Assembly (NCBI GenBank): GCA_938021205.1
Contig: CALIGI010000087.1
Coordinates: 1 to 35,317 of the forward strand
Length of the DNA: 35,317 bases
Origin: an uncultured Pseudanabaenaceae cyanobacterium
Lineage (GTDB): Bacteria; Cyanobacteriota; Cyanobacteriia; PCC-9006; JAAUQQ01
Direction: 5' to 3'
Shown here: one piece after another, positions 18,201 through 26,305 of the stretch
Position numbering within the stretch: the first letter of the stretch is position 1
How the letters are laid out: each line of letters opens with the position of its first letter
Notes under the pieces: generated by a model
Told to the model about the DNA's origin: nothing
The model's database searches: none
The model's input: the letters and a program-made list of their open reading frames with translations, nothing else
Program-made: the position numbers and the translations under genes

Positions 18201-20207
18201 ATGGCTCTGGTCACATCTGCCTGGGCAACATTGCGCTTTCGTCGCTCAAAGGACGTCAAGGGATGGGCACTCCTAGGGATCCCCCAGGGGCTATACCTAG
18301 ATGTGATGCAGCCGTTGTTTGAACGGCAGACACGCTTCATTGAAAAGCATGGTCGTGGGGAGTTCGTGAATGTGCTGTTTGAGGCTCCTGTGGCGTTGGC
18401 AGCGCGGCTAGCCTTAGCCTTTCCTGCACCGCCGAGTTGTCAGCCGCTCGTGGTGAATCAAGCGGGTAACCGGCTGCTCTATGGCAAGTTCGCAAAATCG
18501 GCTAAGGCTCGCCCTCAGGCCCAGGAGAGTGAGGCTTGGCCTGGCTTGAAATTGCTCACGGGGGATGAGTCGTTTTGGCAAGTGGTGACGACGCTTTCGA
18601 ATGTTACGACGCTGTCGTTGGATCGTCTTCACCTGTCTGGGGAAAATATTGTTGGTCCATCTGTTGAAGCTGAGCCACCAGTTGATGAGGGGGGTCGCTC
18701 AGTTTCTGCCTTTGTTGCGGGGCAGTCTGTTGCCACAGCAATAAGCTGTGCTGCGGCAACGCCGTTGCACAGTCTCGTTACCGGCGGACTCAAGCTCCAG
18801 CCTGTTTCGACTTTGGCTCCTCGTCCCGAAGTAGAAGGCAGCATTAACCTCAGATCAGGGGCGGAGACGGCTCATTTGGATGAGGAGGGATTTGAGGAGG
18901 ATGAGTGGGAGGATGAGGTTACTGAATCGCTTGAGGATGAATCGTTTGACGATATTTGGGATACGGATGAGTCCGAAGATTTTTGGGATGCGCCGGTGGA
19001 GTCTGCTCCCAGTGAACTCCCCTTGATTTGGGGGGCTGCCAGGTCGAGTCCCCATTCCCGCGCCTTGTCGAAGTCGTTAGGTCTCCAACGGAGGAATGCT
19101 TATGACCAATCCGCTGCATTTGCCTCTGCTTCTAGGCCGGTTGCTTCTGAGGAGGTTGAACCTTTGACACAGCTTTCCGCTTCTCAAGCCGCCATTAAAG
19201 CCAATGTGCCTCCAGCTGATACGCCTGCGAGTCAAGTGTTGGGTCGCTATCGTTCTGGGCTAGTGCCCCATGCCAGTGATGCGAATAGTCTTCAGGTTTA
19301 TAACTCCGGTGGGTTGACCATTGCGGATGCGATCGCTCGGTCTCGCCAGCAGGAAGAAGACGTGCAGGCGATCGCTGAGCAGGCCCAGCATCGGCGCATT
19401 AAATTACCCTTTGAACGATCTCCGACTGTTGTTTCCCCCCGAGGCAATCCCTCCCAGCAAGGGAATAACCAGAGGCCGAACTCGTCCTATGTCAGTCAGG
19501 CTCCTCAGCTTCCTGAAGAGTCTTGGGTGGCGGCAGCACAGTCTGCTGTGCCTTCGATTGAACCTGCCTGGGAAGGTCATCATGGTAGGCAATTCTGTGA
19601 GTCTTGGATTGGAGCTGCTTGGGAGTACTTGCCTGAAGACTTGTACCAAGACTCGCCCGAGAGGCCGTTACTGCGGCATAATCCCTGGCTACCGCCGAGT
19701 CAGCAACAGTCCTGGGAAGTGGAATCGAGCCCATACTCTGTGGCGGATCTAAACAGTACGCTTGTTCCAGTACCTGCGGATCTTGTTTGGCTGCCGATGG
19801 AGGAGGAAGCGCATGGCCATATTTTGCTTCAGGGAGTGGCGGTGTGGAATGACTGGCGGCAAGCTAATCCCCAGATCAGGCCAAATTTACGAGGGGTGTA
19901 TCTAAATAATTTGAATTTGGTAGGGGCGGATCTCCATGATGTTGATCTACGCTTTGCCCTGCTGTTTCGGGCGGATTTGCGGGAGGTGGATCTCAGTCTG
20001 GCATCACTTCAGGGGGCTGACTTCATTCGGGCTGATTTGGCTGGGGCTTCCCTGTGGGGTGCTGCCCTAGGGGGGGCCTATTTAAGCCATGCCAACTTGG
20101 CTGGGGCAGATTTGACCCAAGCAGATTTACGCGGTGTCTATTGGCAGGGCGCTATTTGGACCGGAGCGGTAATGCCGGATGGGCGGCGGTTTGAGGAGCA
20201 ATATTAA
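18201..20207 (+). CDS. Large acidic protein with C-terminal pentapeptide repeats
   Basis: A 668-residue protein whose function I do not recognise. The ATG at 18201 is chosen because TTGGAGG (18186-18192) lies eight bases upstream; the TTG at 18186 is inside that site. The N-terminal ~160 residues look globular (RSKDVKGWALLGIPQGLYL...). The middle is low-complexity, rich in Ser, Ala, Pro and Gln, with a strongly acidic patch around residues 225-265 (EEDEWEDEVTESLEDESFDD). The last ~110 residues are pentapeptide repeats (LVGADLHDVDLRFALLFRAD, then FIRADLAGASLWGAALGGAY) that should fold as a right-handed quadrilateral helix. No membrane segment or signal peptide is evident. Such repeats usually serve as a binding scaffold. 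Hypothetical but clearly coding. Confidence 0.85.
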   Translation: MALVTSAWATLRFRRSKDVKGWALLGIPQGLYLDVMQPLFERQTRFIEKHGRGEFVNVLFEAPVALAARLALAFPAPPSCQPLVVNQAGNRLLYGKFAKSAKARPQAQESEAWPGLKLLTGDESFWQVVTTLSNVTTLSLDRLHLSGENIVGPSVEAEPPVDEGGRSVSAFVAGQSVATAISCAAATPLHSLVTGGLKLQPVSTLAPRPEVEGSINLRSGAETAHLDEEGFEEDEWEDEVTESLEDESFDDIWDTDESEDFWDAPVESAPSELPLIWGAARSSPHSRALSKSLGLQRRNAYDQSAAFASASRPVASEEVEPLTQLSASQAAIKANVPPADTPASQVLGRYRSGLVPHASDANSLQVYNSGGLTIADAIARSRQQEEDVQAIAEQAQHRRIKLPFERSPTVVSPRGNPSQQGNNQRPNSSYVSQAPQLPEESWVAAAQSAVPSIEPAWEGHHGRQFCESWIGAAWEYLPEDLYQDSPERPLLRHNPWLPPSQQQSWEVESSPYSVADLNSTLVPVPADLVWLPMEEEAHGHILLQGVAVWNDWRQANPQIRPNLRGVYLNNLNLVGADLHDVDLRFALLFRADLREVDLSLASLQGADFIRADLAGASLWGAALGGAYLSHANLAGADLTQADLRGVYWQGAIWTGAVMPDGRRFEEQY

Positions 20208-20363
20208 GCTGGGCTTCTAAACAATGTTGCGATGCCCGTATCCCATAGGCTCTTGGATTTCCGTTGAGCGAGGGGGGAGCGATTTCCCCTATCCTTTTAC
20301 TAATCTTGCCTAATCTGTTTTCCGTTCTAGCTGCTCGAAGATGTAGCTGGGCTTACAAAATAA

Positions 20364-20957
20364 ATGTCCTTAACCCCTTCAACCATGCTGGCCCTAGGCA
20401 CTCCTGCTCCAGCCTTCTCGCTGCCCAATGTTCAGTCAGGCACCCTCCTGTCTCTGGCGGATTTAGACCCCAGTAGGGCTTTACTGGTGATGTTTATTTG
20501 TCGGCATTGTCCGTTTGTGAAGCATCTCGAACAGGAACTAGCGAGTTTAGGCCGGGATTACCAGGCTCAGCCCTTAGAGATTGTGGCGATTAGCTCCAAT
20601 AGCTTGCAGACCCATCCCCAGGATGGACCGGAATATCTCAAGGCTCAGGCCGAGGAACAGGGTTTTAATTTCCCCTATTTATTTGATGCGGATCAGGCTG
20701 TGGCGAAGGCCTATAGTGCTGCCTGCACACCCGACTTCTTTCTGTTTTCGGGCGATGCTTCTCCAGCCTGGCCCCTCGCTTATCGGGGGCAGTTAGATGA
20801 TAGTCGCCCCGGTAACGGACAAGCCGTGACGGGGTGGGATTTGCGCCGGGCCATTGATGCGTTGCTGGCTGGACAGTCTGTGCCTGAGCAGCAAAAACCC
20901 AGTATTGGCTGCAATATTAAATGGACTCCAGGTAACGAGCCGGATTATTTTGGTTAG
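20364..20957 (+). CDS. Redoxin / PRX-like thioredoxin-fold protein
   Basis: Cytosolic thioredoxin-fold protein of the AhpC/TSA-redoxin superfamily, 197 residues. The N-terminal LGTPAPAFSLPNVQSG is the usual redoxin opening. The active-site segment FICRHCPFVKHLEQEL has a CxxC pair (C46, C49). The C-terminal SIGCNIKWTPGNEPDYF signature is shared by this mainly cyanobacterial and plant PRX-like subgroup. It is likely a thiol-disulfide reductase or peroxide-handling enzyme; substrate unknown. ATG 20364 is used; ATG 20385 is an in-frame alternative and neither has a strong ribosome-binding site. Its TAG stop abuts the ATG of the aminotransferase gene with no gap, so the two are almost certainly in one operon. 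Confidence 0.88.
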   Translation: MSLTPSTMLALGTPAPAFSLPNVQSGTLLSLADLDPSRALLVMFICRHCPFVKHLEQELASLGRDYQAQPLEIVAISSNSLQTHPQDGPEYLKAQAEEQGFNFPYLFDADQAVAKAYSAACTPDFFLFSGDASPAWPLAYRGQLDDSRPGNGQAVTGWDLRRAIDALLAGQSVPEQQKPSIGCNIKWTPGNEPDYFG

Positions 20958-22148
20958 ATGCCAACTCCGCATCTGCGTTTTGCAGCTTCTGATGTGACTA
21001 AGATTCCCCCTTTAGACCTGACCCAGCAGTACAAGACCATCCAAGGGGAGGTTGAGGCTGCTGTTCTCAAACTTTTAGCTTCGGGGTCTTATATTGGCGG
21101 GGAAGCTGTGACGGGTTTTGAGCAGCAGTTTGCAGATTACATTGGCACCACTGAAGCGGTGAGCTGTAACTCTGGTACTGATGCTTTGTATCTTGCGCTG
21201 CGGGCCTTAGAAGTGGGGCCAGGTGATGAAGTCATCACAACGCCGTTCACGTTTTTTGCGACAGCGGAGACTATCTCTGCTGTGGGGGCTAAGCCGGTTT
21301 TTGTCGATATTGAGGCGGGTAGTTTCAATTTAGATCTCGACCAGGTTGAAGCTGCCATTACGTCGCGTACTAAAGCGATTATGCCGGTGCATCTGTTTGG
21401 GAATCCGGTTGATATGGTGCGGCTCGGGGCGATCGCCCAACGTCACAATCTTTTTGTCATTGAGGATGCTGCCCAAGCAGCGGGGGCCGAATGGCAGGGG
21501 CAGAAAGTCGGGAGTTGGGGCCATGTGGGCTGCTTTAGCTTTTTCCCAACGAAGAATCTGGGAGCCTGTGGAGATGGAGGCTGTGTGACGACCAATGATG
21601 CCGCGATCGCTGAGAAGATCACCATGTTGCGTCAGCACGGCATGCGCCAGCGTTACTACCATGAAGCTTTCGGCGTTACGAGTCGTTTGGATGGCCTTCA
21701 AGCCGCCATCCTATCGATCAAACTCAAGCATTTAGACCAGTGGAATGAACAGCGGCGGGCGATCGCCTCCCGTTACGGCCAGCTCCTAGCAGAAGTCCCT
21801 GGTATTGTTCCGCCTCAATCCACTGCGGATGGCACAGCGGTGTGGCATCAGTACACGTTGCGAGTACAACCCGGTAGCTCGAATCTCTGCGATCAGGGCG
21901 AGCATTATCGTGATGGACTTAAGGAAAAGCTGGCAGACCAGGATGTAATCTCGATGATTTATTATCCTGTGCCGCTCCATCTCCAGGTGGTTTATCAGGA
22001 TTTAGGCTTGGGTGAAGGAAGCTTTCCTGTTGCTGAGCAGGCTGCACAGGAAGTTCTTTCATTACCGATGTTCCCTGAACTGTTGATCAAGCAACAGGAT
22101 AAAGTTGTGGCTGCAATCCGGCAGGCGACCTCTGCTTTAGTGGCTTAA
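20958..22148 (+). CDS. DegT/DnrJ/EryC1/StrS-family PLP aminotransferase
   Basis: PLP-dependent enzyme of fold type I, 396 residues, of the family that transaminates keto-sugars attached to nucleotides in the making of amino sugars for glycans. The cofactor lysine is K199 in SFFPTKNLGACGDGG, and the pyridine-ring aspartate is D170 in VIEDAAQAAGAEW. The phosphate-binding CNSGTDALYLALRAL and the ITTPFTFFATAETIS motifs are also intact, so the enzyme should be active. The sugar substrate cannot be told from the sequence. It starts immediately after the redoxin stop and is followed three bases later by an FMN-binding PNPOx-like gene, so the three share an operon. Confidence 0.94.
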   Translation: MPTPHLRFAASDVTKIPPLDLTQQYKTIQGEVEAAVLKLLASGSYIGGEAVTGFEQQFADYIGTTEAVSCNSGTDALYLALRALEVGPGDEVITTPFTFFATAETISAVGAKPVFVDIEAGSFNLDLDQVEAAITSRTKAIMPVHLFGNPVDMVRLGAIAQRHNLFVIEDAAQAAGAEWQGQKVGSWGHVGCFSFFPTKNLGACGDGGCVTTNDAAIAEKITMLRQHGMRQRYYHEAFGVTSRLDGLQAAILSIKLKHLDQWNEQRRAIASRYGQLLAEVPGIVPPQSTADGTAVWHQYTLRVQPGSSNLCDQGEHYRDGLKEKLADQDVISMIYYPVPLHLQVVYQDLGLGEGSFPVAEQAAQEVLSLPMFPELLIKQQDKVVAAIRQATSALVA

Positions 22149-22151
22149 TCA

Positions 22152-22829
22152 ATGGCAGAAGATGACCGTAATTTGAGTTTGGATAATCAGGTTTCGACCG
22201 AGGCTGCTAATGCTGTTGACCCGGTGGTGCAGGACCAGCTTGCACCCTGGCGATCGCCCCTGTCCCATGCCCTCCATCGTAATCGCGCCCTAGCCTACGC
22301 TCGCTATGGTCAATTGGCGACGGTGCGAGCGGATGGTCGTCCTGCGAATCGGACGGTTGTATTTCGCGGCTTTTTGGATCAGCCAGAGGGTTTTGGTTGG
22401 AATGGATTGAAGTTTATTTGCGATCGTCGCAGTAGCAAGGTGAATGAGTTAGACAATAATCCCTGGGCAGAATTCTGTTGGTATTTCCCAAAAACGCGGG
22501 AGCAGTTTCGTTTGGCTGGGACAGTGATTTTAGAGGTTGGTTTAGATGACAACTTGCTGGCTACGGTGCGAGCGCAAACCTGGGAAGCAATTTCTACTAA
22601 AGCCCAGGCCTCTTTTTACTGGCCTGAGCCAGGAGAAATGCGCGCTGAGGCAGATGCCTTTCGTATTCCAATCGTTGATGCGTCTCTACCATCGGAAAAT
22701 TTTGTTTTGTTGGTTCTACAACCAGAGAGGGTAGATCACCTCGAGCTACGGGGAGATCCACAACATCGGTGGCAGTACAAAAAACTGAGTTCTAATCATC
22801 AATGGACCCGACAGACGGTGAACCCCTAG
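22152..22829 (+). CDS. PNPOx-like FMN-binding protein (Alr4036 type)
   Basis: Split-barrel flavoprotein of the pyridoxamine-5'-phosphate-oxidase-like family, closest in pattern to the cyanobacterial Alr4036-type FMN-binding domain, 225 residues. Recognisable segments are WRSPLSHALHRNRA, YGQLATVRADGRPANRTVVF, SSKVNELDNNPWAEFCWYFP and REQFRLAGTVILE. The C-terminal segment has lost the classical PdxH pattern, so true PLP synthesis is uncertain; a general FMN reductase or oxidase is equally possible. The ATG lies three bases after the aminotransferase stop. Association with a PLP enzyme gene makes a link to vitamin B6 tempting, but that is inference. A strong terminator follows. Confidence 0.88.
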   Translation: MAEDDRNLSLDNQVSTEAANAVDPVVQDQLAPWRSPLSHALHRNRALAYARYGQLATVRADGRPANRTVVFRGFLDQPEGFGWNGLKFICDRRSSKVNELDNNPWAEFCWYFPKTREQFRLAGTVILEVGLDDNLLATVRAQTWEAISTKAQASFYWPEPGEMRAEADAFRIPIVDASLPSENFVLLVLQPERVDHLELRGDPQHRWQYKKLSSNHQWTRQTVNP

Positions 22830-22844
22830 TGAGTTCATTGGAAT

Positions 22845-22892
22845 GTAAAAGCTCCTTCACTGCCGTGATCTAGGGCCTGAAGGAGCTTTTAC
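22845..22892. terminator. Bidirectional terminator
   Basis: GTAAAAGCTCCTTCA (22845-22859) and its exact complement (22878-22892) form a 15-bp stem with an 18-base loop, with A- and T-rich outer ends. It lies between convergent genes ending at 22829 and 22908 and should serve both. Confidence 0.88.
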
Positions 22893-22907
22893 GATTGAAC
22901 GCCTGCC

Positions 22908-25900
22908 CTAAGCCTGGAATGGAGTCACTGAGATGGCTCCTGGCACTAAGGCATTATTGCTTAGCCATGGGTCTGTCGTCGCTGAAAGGGAGGTAAATGC
23001 CTGGGGAAGACTGCCATAGCTGAACTCCGTAATACCACCACTGCTATTAAGGTAGACAACAGCAGAATCGAATTCAATCCCTGTTGGTGCAGTGATGAAT
23101 TGATGACTATTGTCACCGAGACCTTGAAGCTGAGTCGTGGCCAATAGCTCATTTCCTCTGTGGAACTCAACGTAGGAGCCTGAGTCCTCCACGTCTAAAA
23201 CTCCTGCCTGGAAGAAGTTCGTTAAGGAATCGAACTCAAAGTGGATAGTGCCGCCCAAGGCATCATCATCAGGATCCGCTGCGTCGCCATCTTCAGAAAT
23301 GATTAGGAGGTTGCCATTAAAAGCTAAATCCCAGTCTTCGCCAGTGATGTTGCGTCCGTCGAAAATCATCCCTTGATTGGTTTGGCCTCCCCGAACGCTG
23401 ATACCAACGCCAAGATTGCTGAACTGTTCAGAAATGATGTTCCCTGCAACTAGAGCATTTTGGGCTGATCCATCAACACTGAAGTCAATGTAGGTTAGCT
23501 GAGGAATAACAGGGACTGCAATGACAGGTTGGTGGGGAGCAGCAGGGGCTGGTTTGCCTGTCGGGTCATAGGAGCCATTGCCCGGTAGGTTAATGGGATT
23601 GCCAGGAACTACAGGGGTGAAGCCATTACCCGGCCCAGAACCATTGCCCGGCTCAGAATCACTGCCCGGCCCAGAATCATTGCCCGGTTCAGAACCAGTG
23701 CCCGGTCCAGAACCAGTGCCCGGTTCAGAACCATTGTCAGGTCCAGAACCATTGCCAGGTCCAGAATCAGTGCCGGGTGTGGGTGTTGTAACTGGAGAAT
23801 GAACTGTGGGTTCAGGGTTAGCAGGCTCTTGGTCCCCAGGTCTTTCGATGATTGGGGGAATGTTGCTGGGTAGATTACCAGGGTCTCCGATGACTGGCTC
23901 TGCAGGGTCGTTAGGGCGTGGTGTGCCAGGTCCAGAACCATTGTCAGGTCCAGAACCAGTGCCGGGTGTGGGTGTTGTAACCGGAGAATGAACTGTGGGT
24001 TCAGGGTCAGCAGACTCCTGGTCCCCAGGTCTTTCGATGATTGGGGGAATGTTGCTGGGTAGATTATCAGGCTCTCTGATGACTGGCTCTGCAGGGTCGT
24101 TAGGGCGTGGTGTGCCAGGTCCAGAACCATTGCCCGGTTCAGGATCATTGCCCGGTTCAGAACCATTGTCAGGTCCAGAACCAGTGCCGGGTGTGGGTGT
24201 TGTAACCGGAGAATGAACTGTGGGTTCAGGGTCAGCAGGCTCTTGGTCCCCAGGTCTTTCGATGATTGGGGGAATGTTGCTGGGTAGATTATCAGGCTCT
24301 CTGATGACTAGCTCTGCAGGGTCGTTAGGGCGTGGTGTGCCAGGTCCAGAACCAGTGGCGGGTGTGGGTGCCGTAACCGGAGAATGAACTATGGGCTCAG
24401 GGTTAGAAGGCTCTTGGTCCCCAGGTCTTGCGATTGGGGGAATGTTGCTGGGTAGATTACCAGGGTCTCCGATGACTGGCTCTGCAGGGTCGTTAGGGCG
24501 TGGTGATGGTGCAAACGGTTGTTGGTTCGGCTGCTCCTGCTCTAAGCCAGGTGACTCTAGTCCTCCAGGTGTGGGATTGGAGAGGGGAATGGGGAGGCTT
24601 GGTACTAACGGATTGGGGGACTCTGGGCTCACTGGAGTTAGGCCCGGAATGCCTGGTAACGGATTGGTGGTGGGTTGCTCTGGTTCTCCTAGAGGGGGAA
24701 CAGGGAGGGGGGTCTCCAAGCTGATGATGCCGCCGTCATTTGGTTGCGGAGCTAACGCTGGCTCAGGTTGCTCATTGTCAGACTGGCTATCTTCTGTGGA
24801 GGAACTGTTTGGAGCGTTGATATTGCTAGGGGGGAGTTGCTCCCCTGCTGTTGCTCCAGGCTGGATTGGGCGGTCGTGATTGACAACCTCAATGAGAGGG
24901 ATATTTGGACCGTCGTCTGGAGTGGATGGGGTGAGTGGTAGACCAGGATTGAATTCAATTCCAGTTTTTATGTTGAATTCAGGAGAATCTGCTGGTTGCA
25001 GTGGTTCGCCTTCTTCTTCGATTGAAGGAACATTGTCTGGGAGGAATGAAATTAAGGGATTCGATGAGTTAGTGGGTATGGTTGCGATCGCTCGATTGCG
25101 AGCTTCATTGTCTGGTGATTCATCATTGGTCTCACTCTCAGGCGTATTGAAGTTTGAACCATTGTTTTCTGGTGAGTTGCCTGGCGCTACAGAACGTCCA
25201 CCCTGCTCCGATGGAGGTTGGCTCGTGGTGTTGCCGCCGCTATTCGAAGGCAGCGCATCGCTGTTTGCGCTGCCACTGCTGGAGTTCGTGTTGCTGTTTT
25301 CTGTTTCTTCTGAATTCAGACGACGATGGTCATTGATCGCAGTTTCTCTTTGAAGCTCAAAGTCTCTGTCTCTGTCGGTTCCAGATTCAGAATCTATAGT
25401 GTTATTTAGAGGTCCCTCGGGGTGAAGCTGCTCATGGCTGGCATCTGGCTCATCCACATCTCCTTCGTCGGAGGGGCTTGATTTTTGCAGTGCTGGAGCA
25501 TCCTGTGACTGATTAATCTCTGGATTCTCTACCAACGGCGAAGCTCCGGGGGGGTCAGGTTGCGTCAGGAGTTGGGATATGACTTCAAAGAGCAAGGGGA
25601 AGCCACCCAGTAGTACCCACCACAAGGTAGCTAAGCTATCCCGAGTTTCAGCGGGCGGCGGCGTCAATGTGGGAGAAGCACTGGTCTCAGCCACTCTTAC
25701 ATTAGAAGCCGAAGGACTGGTCGCAGTTTGAGGAGTAGGAGAAAAGCTGAGAATCAAGTCTGGTGCTACATCTAGCTGCTCTAGGCTCAGTATGGGATAA
25801 AGGTTTTTTACCTCATCAGCTAGGTCAAATTCCCCCACTCTAATCAGAGCTTTTACTAGGACGTATACCTCTCTCTCTGTCGCTGACTGGATGGAGTCAG

Positions 25901-26060
25901 AATAGTCAGGATTTGTAAGCAGGTCTCTAAGGTGTGCAATATTTTTGACGACAGGCGAAGCATTGACCCCATCAATATGGGTTCCCAAGGCATGAAATAT
26001 GTGTCGTCGCTTGTTGGGCCATTGGGGAGGGCCAACAGAGGAGTGATTCACTGCTTTCAT
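22908..26060 (-). CDS. Repeat-rich single-pass surface-type protein (1050 residues)
   Basis: I do not recognise this protein as a whole. Residues 1-100 look helical and soluble, and residues 143-165 (LATLWWVLLGGFPLLFEVIS) form the only clear membrane segment. About 690 residues of low-complexity sequence rich in Pro, Asn, Glu, Gly and Ser follow. They include four copies of a long unit (NDPAEPVIGDPGNLPSNIPP...) and runs of a Gly-Ser-Gly-Pro-type hexapeptide. Residues ~855-1020 are a compact beta-type domain with acidic, possibly calcium-binding segments (ISEDGDAADPDDDALGG) and LDVEDSGSYVEF, similar to extracellular domains I know from many cyanobacterial and other surface proteins. An anchored stalk presenting a C-terminal domain fits, but no classical signal peptide or PEP-CTERM is present. 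No Shine-Dalgarno precedes the ATG. Confidence 0.85.
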   Translation of the reverse strand: MKAVNHSSVGPPQWPNKRRHIFHALGTHIDGVNASPVVKNIAHLRDLLTNPDYSDSIQSATEREVYVLVKALIRVGEFDLADEVKNLYPILSLEQLDVAPDLILSFSPTPQTATSPSASNVRVAETSASPTLTPPPAETRDSLATLWWVLLGGFPLLFEVISQLLTQPDPPGASPLVENPEINQSQDAPALQKSSPSDEGDVDEPDASHEQLHPEGPLNNTIDSESGTDRDRDFELQRETAINDHRRLNSEETENSNTNSSSGSANSDALPSNSGGNTTSQPPSEQGGRSVAPGNSPENNGSNFNTPESETNDESPDNEARNRAIATIPTNSSNPLISFLPDNVPSIEEEGEPLQPADSPEFNIKTGIEFNPGLPLTPSTPDDGPNIPLIEVVNHDRPIQPGATAGEQLPPSNINAPNSSSTEDSQSDNEQPEPALAPQPNDGGIISLETPLPVPPLGEPEQPTTNPLPGIPGLTPVSPESPNPLVPSLPIPLSNPTPGGLESPGLEQEQPNQQPFAPSPRPNDPAEPVIGDPGNLPSNIPPIARPGDQEPSNPEPIVHSPVTAPTPATGSGPGTPRPNDPAELVIREPDNLPSNIPPIIERPGDQEPADPEPTVHSPVTTPTPGTGSGPDNGSEPGNDPEPGNGSGPGTPRPNDPAEPVIREPDNLPSNIPPIIERPGDQESADPEPTVHSPVTTPTPGTGSGPDNGSGPGTPRPNDPAEPVIGDPGNLPSNIPPIIERPGDQEPANPEPTVHSPVTTPTPGTDSGPGNGSGPDNGSEPGTGSGPGTGSEPGNDSGPGSDSEPGNGSGPGNGFTPVVPGNPINLPGNGSYDPTGKPAPAAPHQPVIAVPVIPQLTYIDFSVDGSAQNALVAGNIISEQFSNLGVGISVRGGQTNQGMIFDGRNITGEDWDLAFNGNLLIISEDGDAADPDDDALGGTIHFEFDSLTNFFQAGVLDVEDSGSYVEFHRGNELLATTQLQGLGDNSHQFITAPTGIEFDSAVVYLNSSGGITEFSYGSLPQAFTSLSATTDPWLSNNALVPGAISVTPFQA
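23623..23766. repeat. Eight tandem 18-bp repeats inside the repeat-rich gene
   Basis: Eight 18-bp units of the type CCATTGCCCGGCTCAGAA run head to tail, varying mainly at unit positions 1, 4, 7 and 12. On the coding (minus) strand each unit gives a Gly/Ser/Pro/Asn-type hexapeptide (as in GNGSGP). No unit breaks the reading frame. Confidence 0.9.
23769..24510. repeat. Four long in-frame repeats of the stalk region
   Basis: Four copies begin at about 23769, 23958, 24183 and 24354, each starting AGTGCCGGGTGTGGG (AGTGGCGGGTGTGGG in the last). Starts are 189, 225 and 171 bases apart, all multiples of three, differing by 18 or 36 bases. The core of about 160 bases is conserved, and the length differences come from inserted 18-bp units, so a minisatellite is nested within a macro-repeat. 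Such arrays commonly change copy number by slippage or recombination. Confidence 0.88.
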
Positions 26061-26264
26061 TGGTGGGGAGATGCTGCCTTTAACTCGAGCAGACTTTTCC
26101 TTGCGAGGGATGTCGCTGCGTTGACCTCAGTCCATCCTTGAAAGCTCAAAGATTAGAGTTAGGCCTGTAAATATATTTAATCACTCAGCCTAATAATCGC
26201 TGATCTTAGGGGAAAAAGCTCGAATTTTTTGGTAACAAATTATTTCTAGCTTTCTTGGTGGTTG

Positions 26265-26294
26265 AAGTTTGGTTCTATTGATTCAGCCAAACTT
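26265..26294 (-). terminator. Weak terminator-like hairpin after the HTH-transposase fusion gene
   Basis: AAGTTTGG (26265-26272) and CCAAACTT (26287-26294) are perfect 8-bp inverted arms with a 14-base loop, starting 12 bases past the minus-strand stop codon. No T-run follows on the minus strand, so termination strength is doubtful. Confidence 0.35.
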
Positions 26295-26305
26295 TAAATT
26301 GCTCT

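Noticed and set aside
20207..20354. Direct repeat AGCTGGGCTT flanking the short gap before the redoxin gene
   Set aside because: Ten bases only, with no other mobile-element sign; chance or minor duplication is sufficient.
23623..24510. CRISPR-like periodic repeats
   Set aside because: Units are contiguous or vary by 18-bp steps, have no unique spacers, and lie inside a coding frame in multiples of three.
23578..24879. Several open plus-strand frames of Gly/Pro/Ser-rich composition opposite the repeat-rich gene
   Set aside because: They are mirror images of the low-complexity repeats, have no ribosome-binding sites or independent domains, and break where the repeats end; the minus-strand frame is continuous for 1050 codons.
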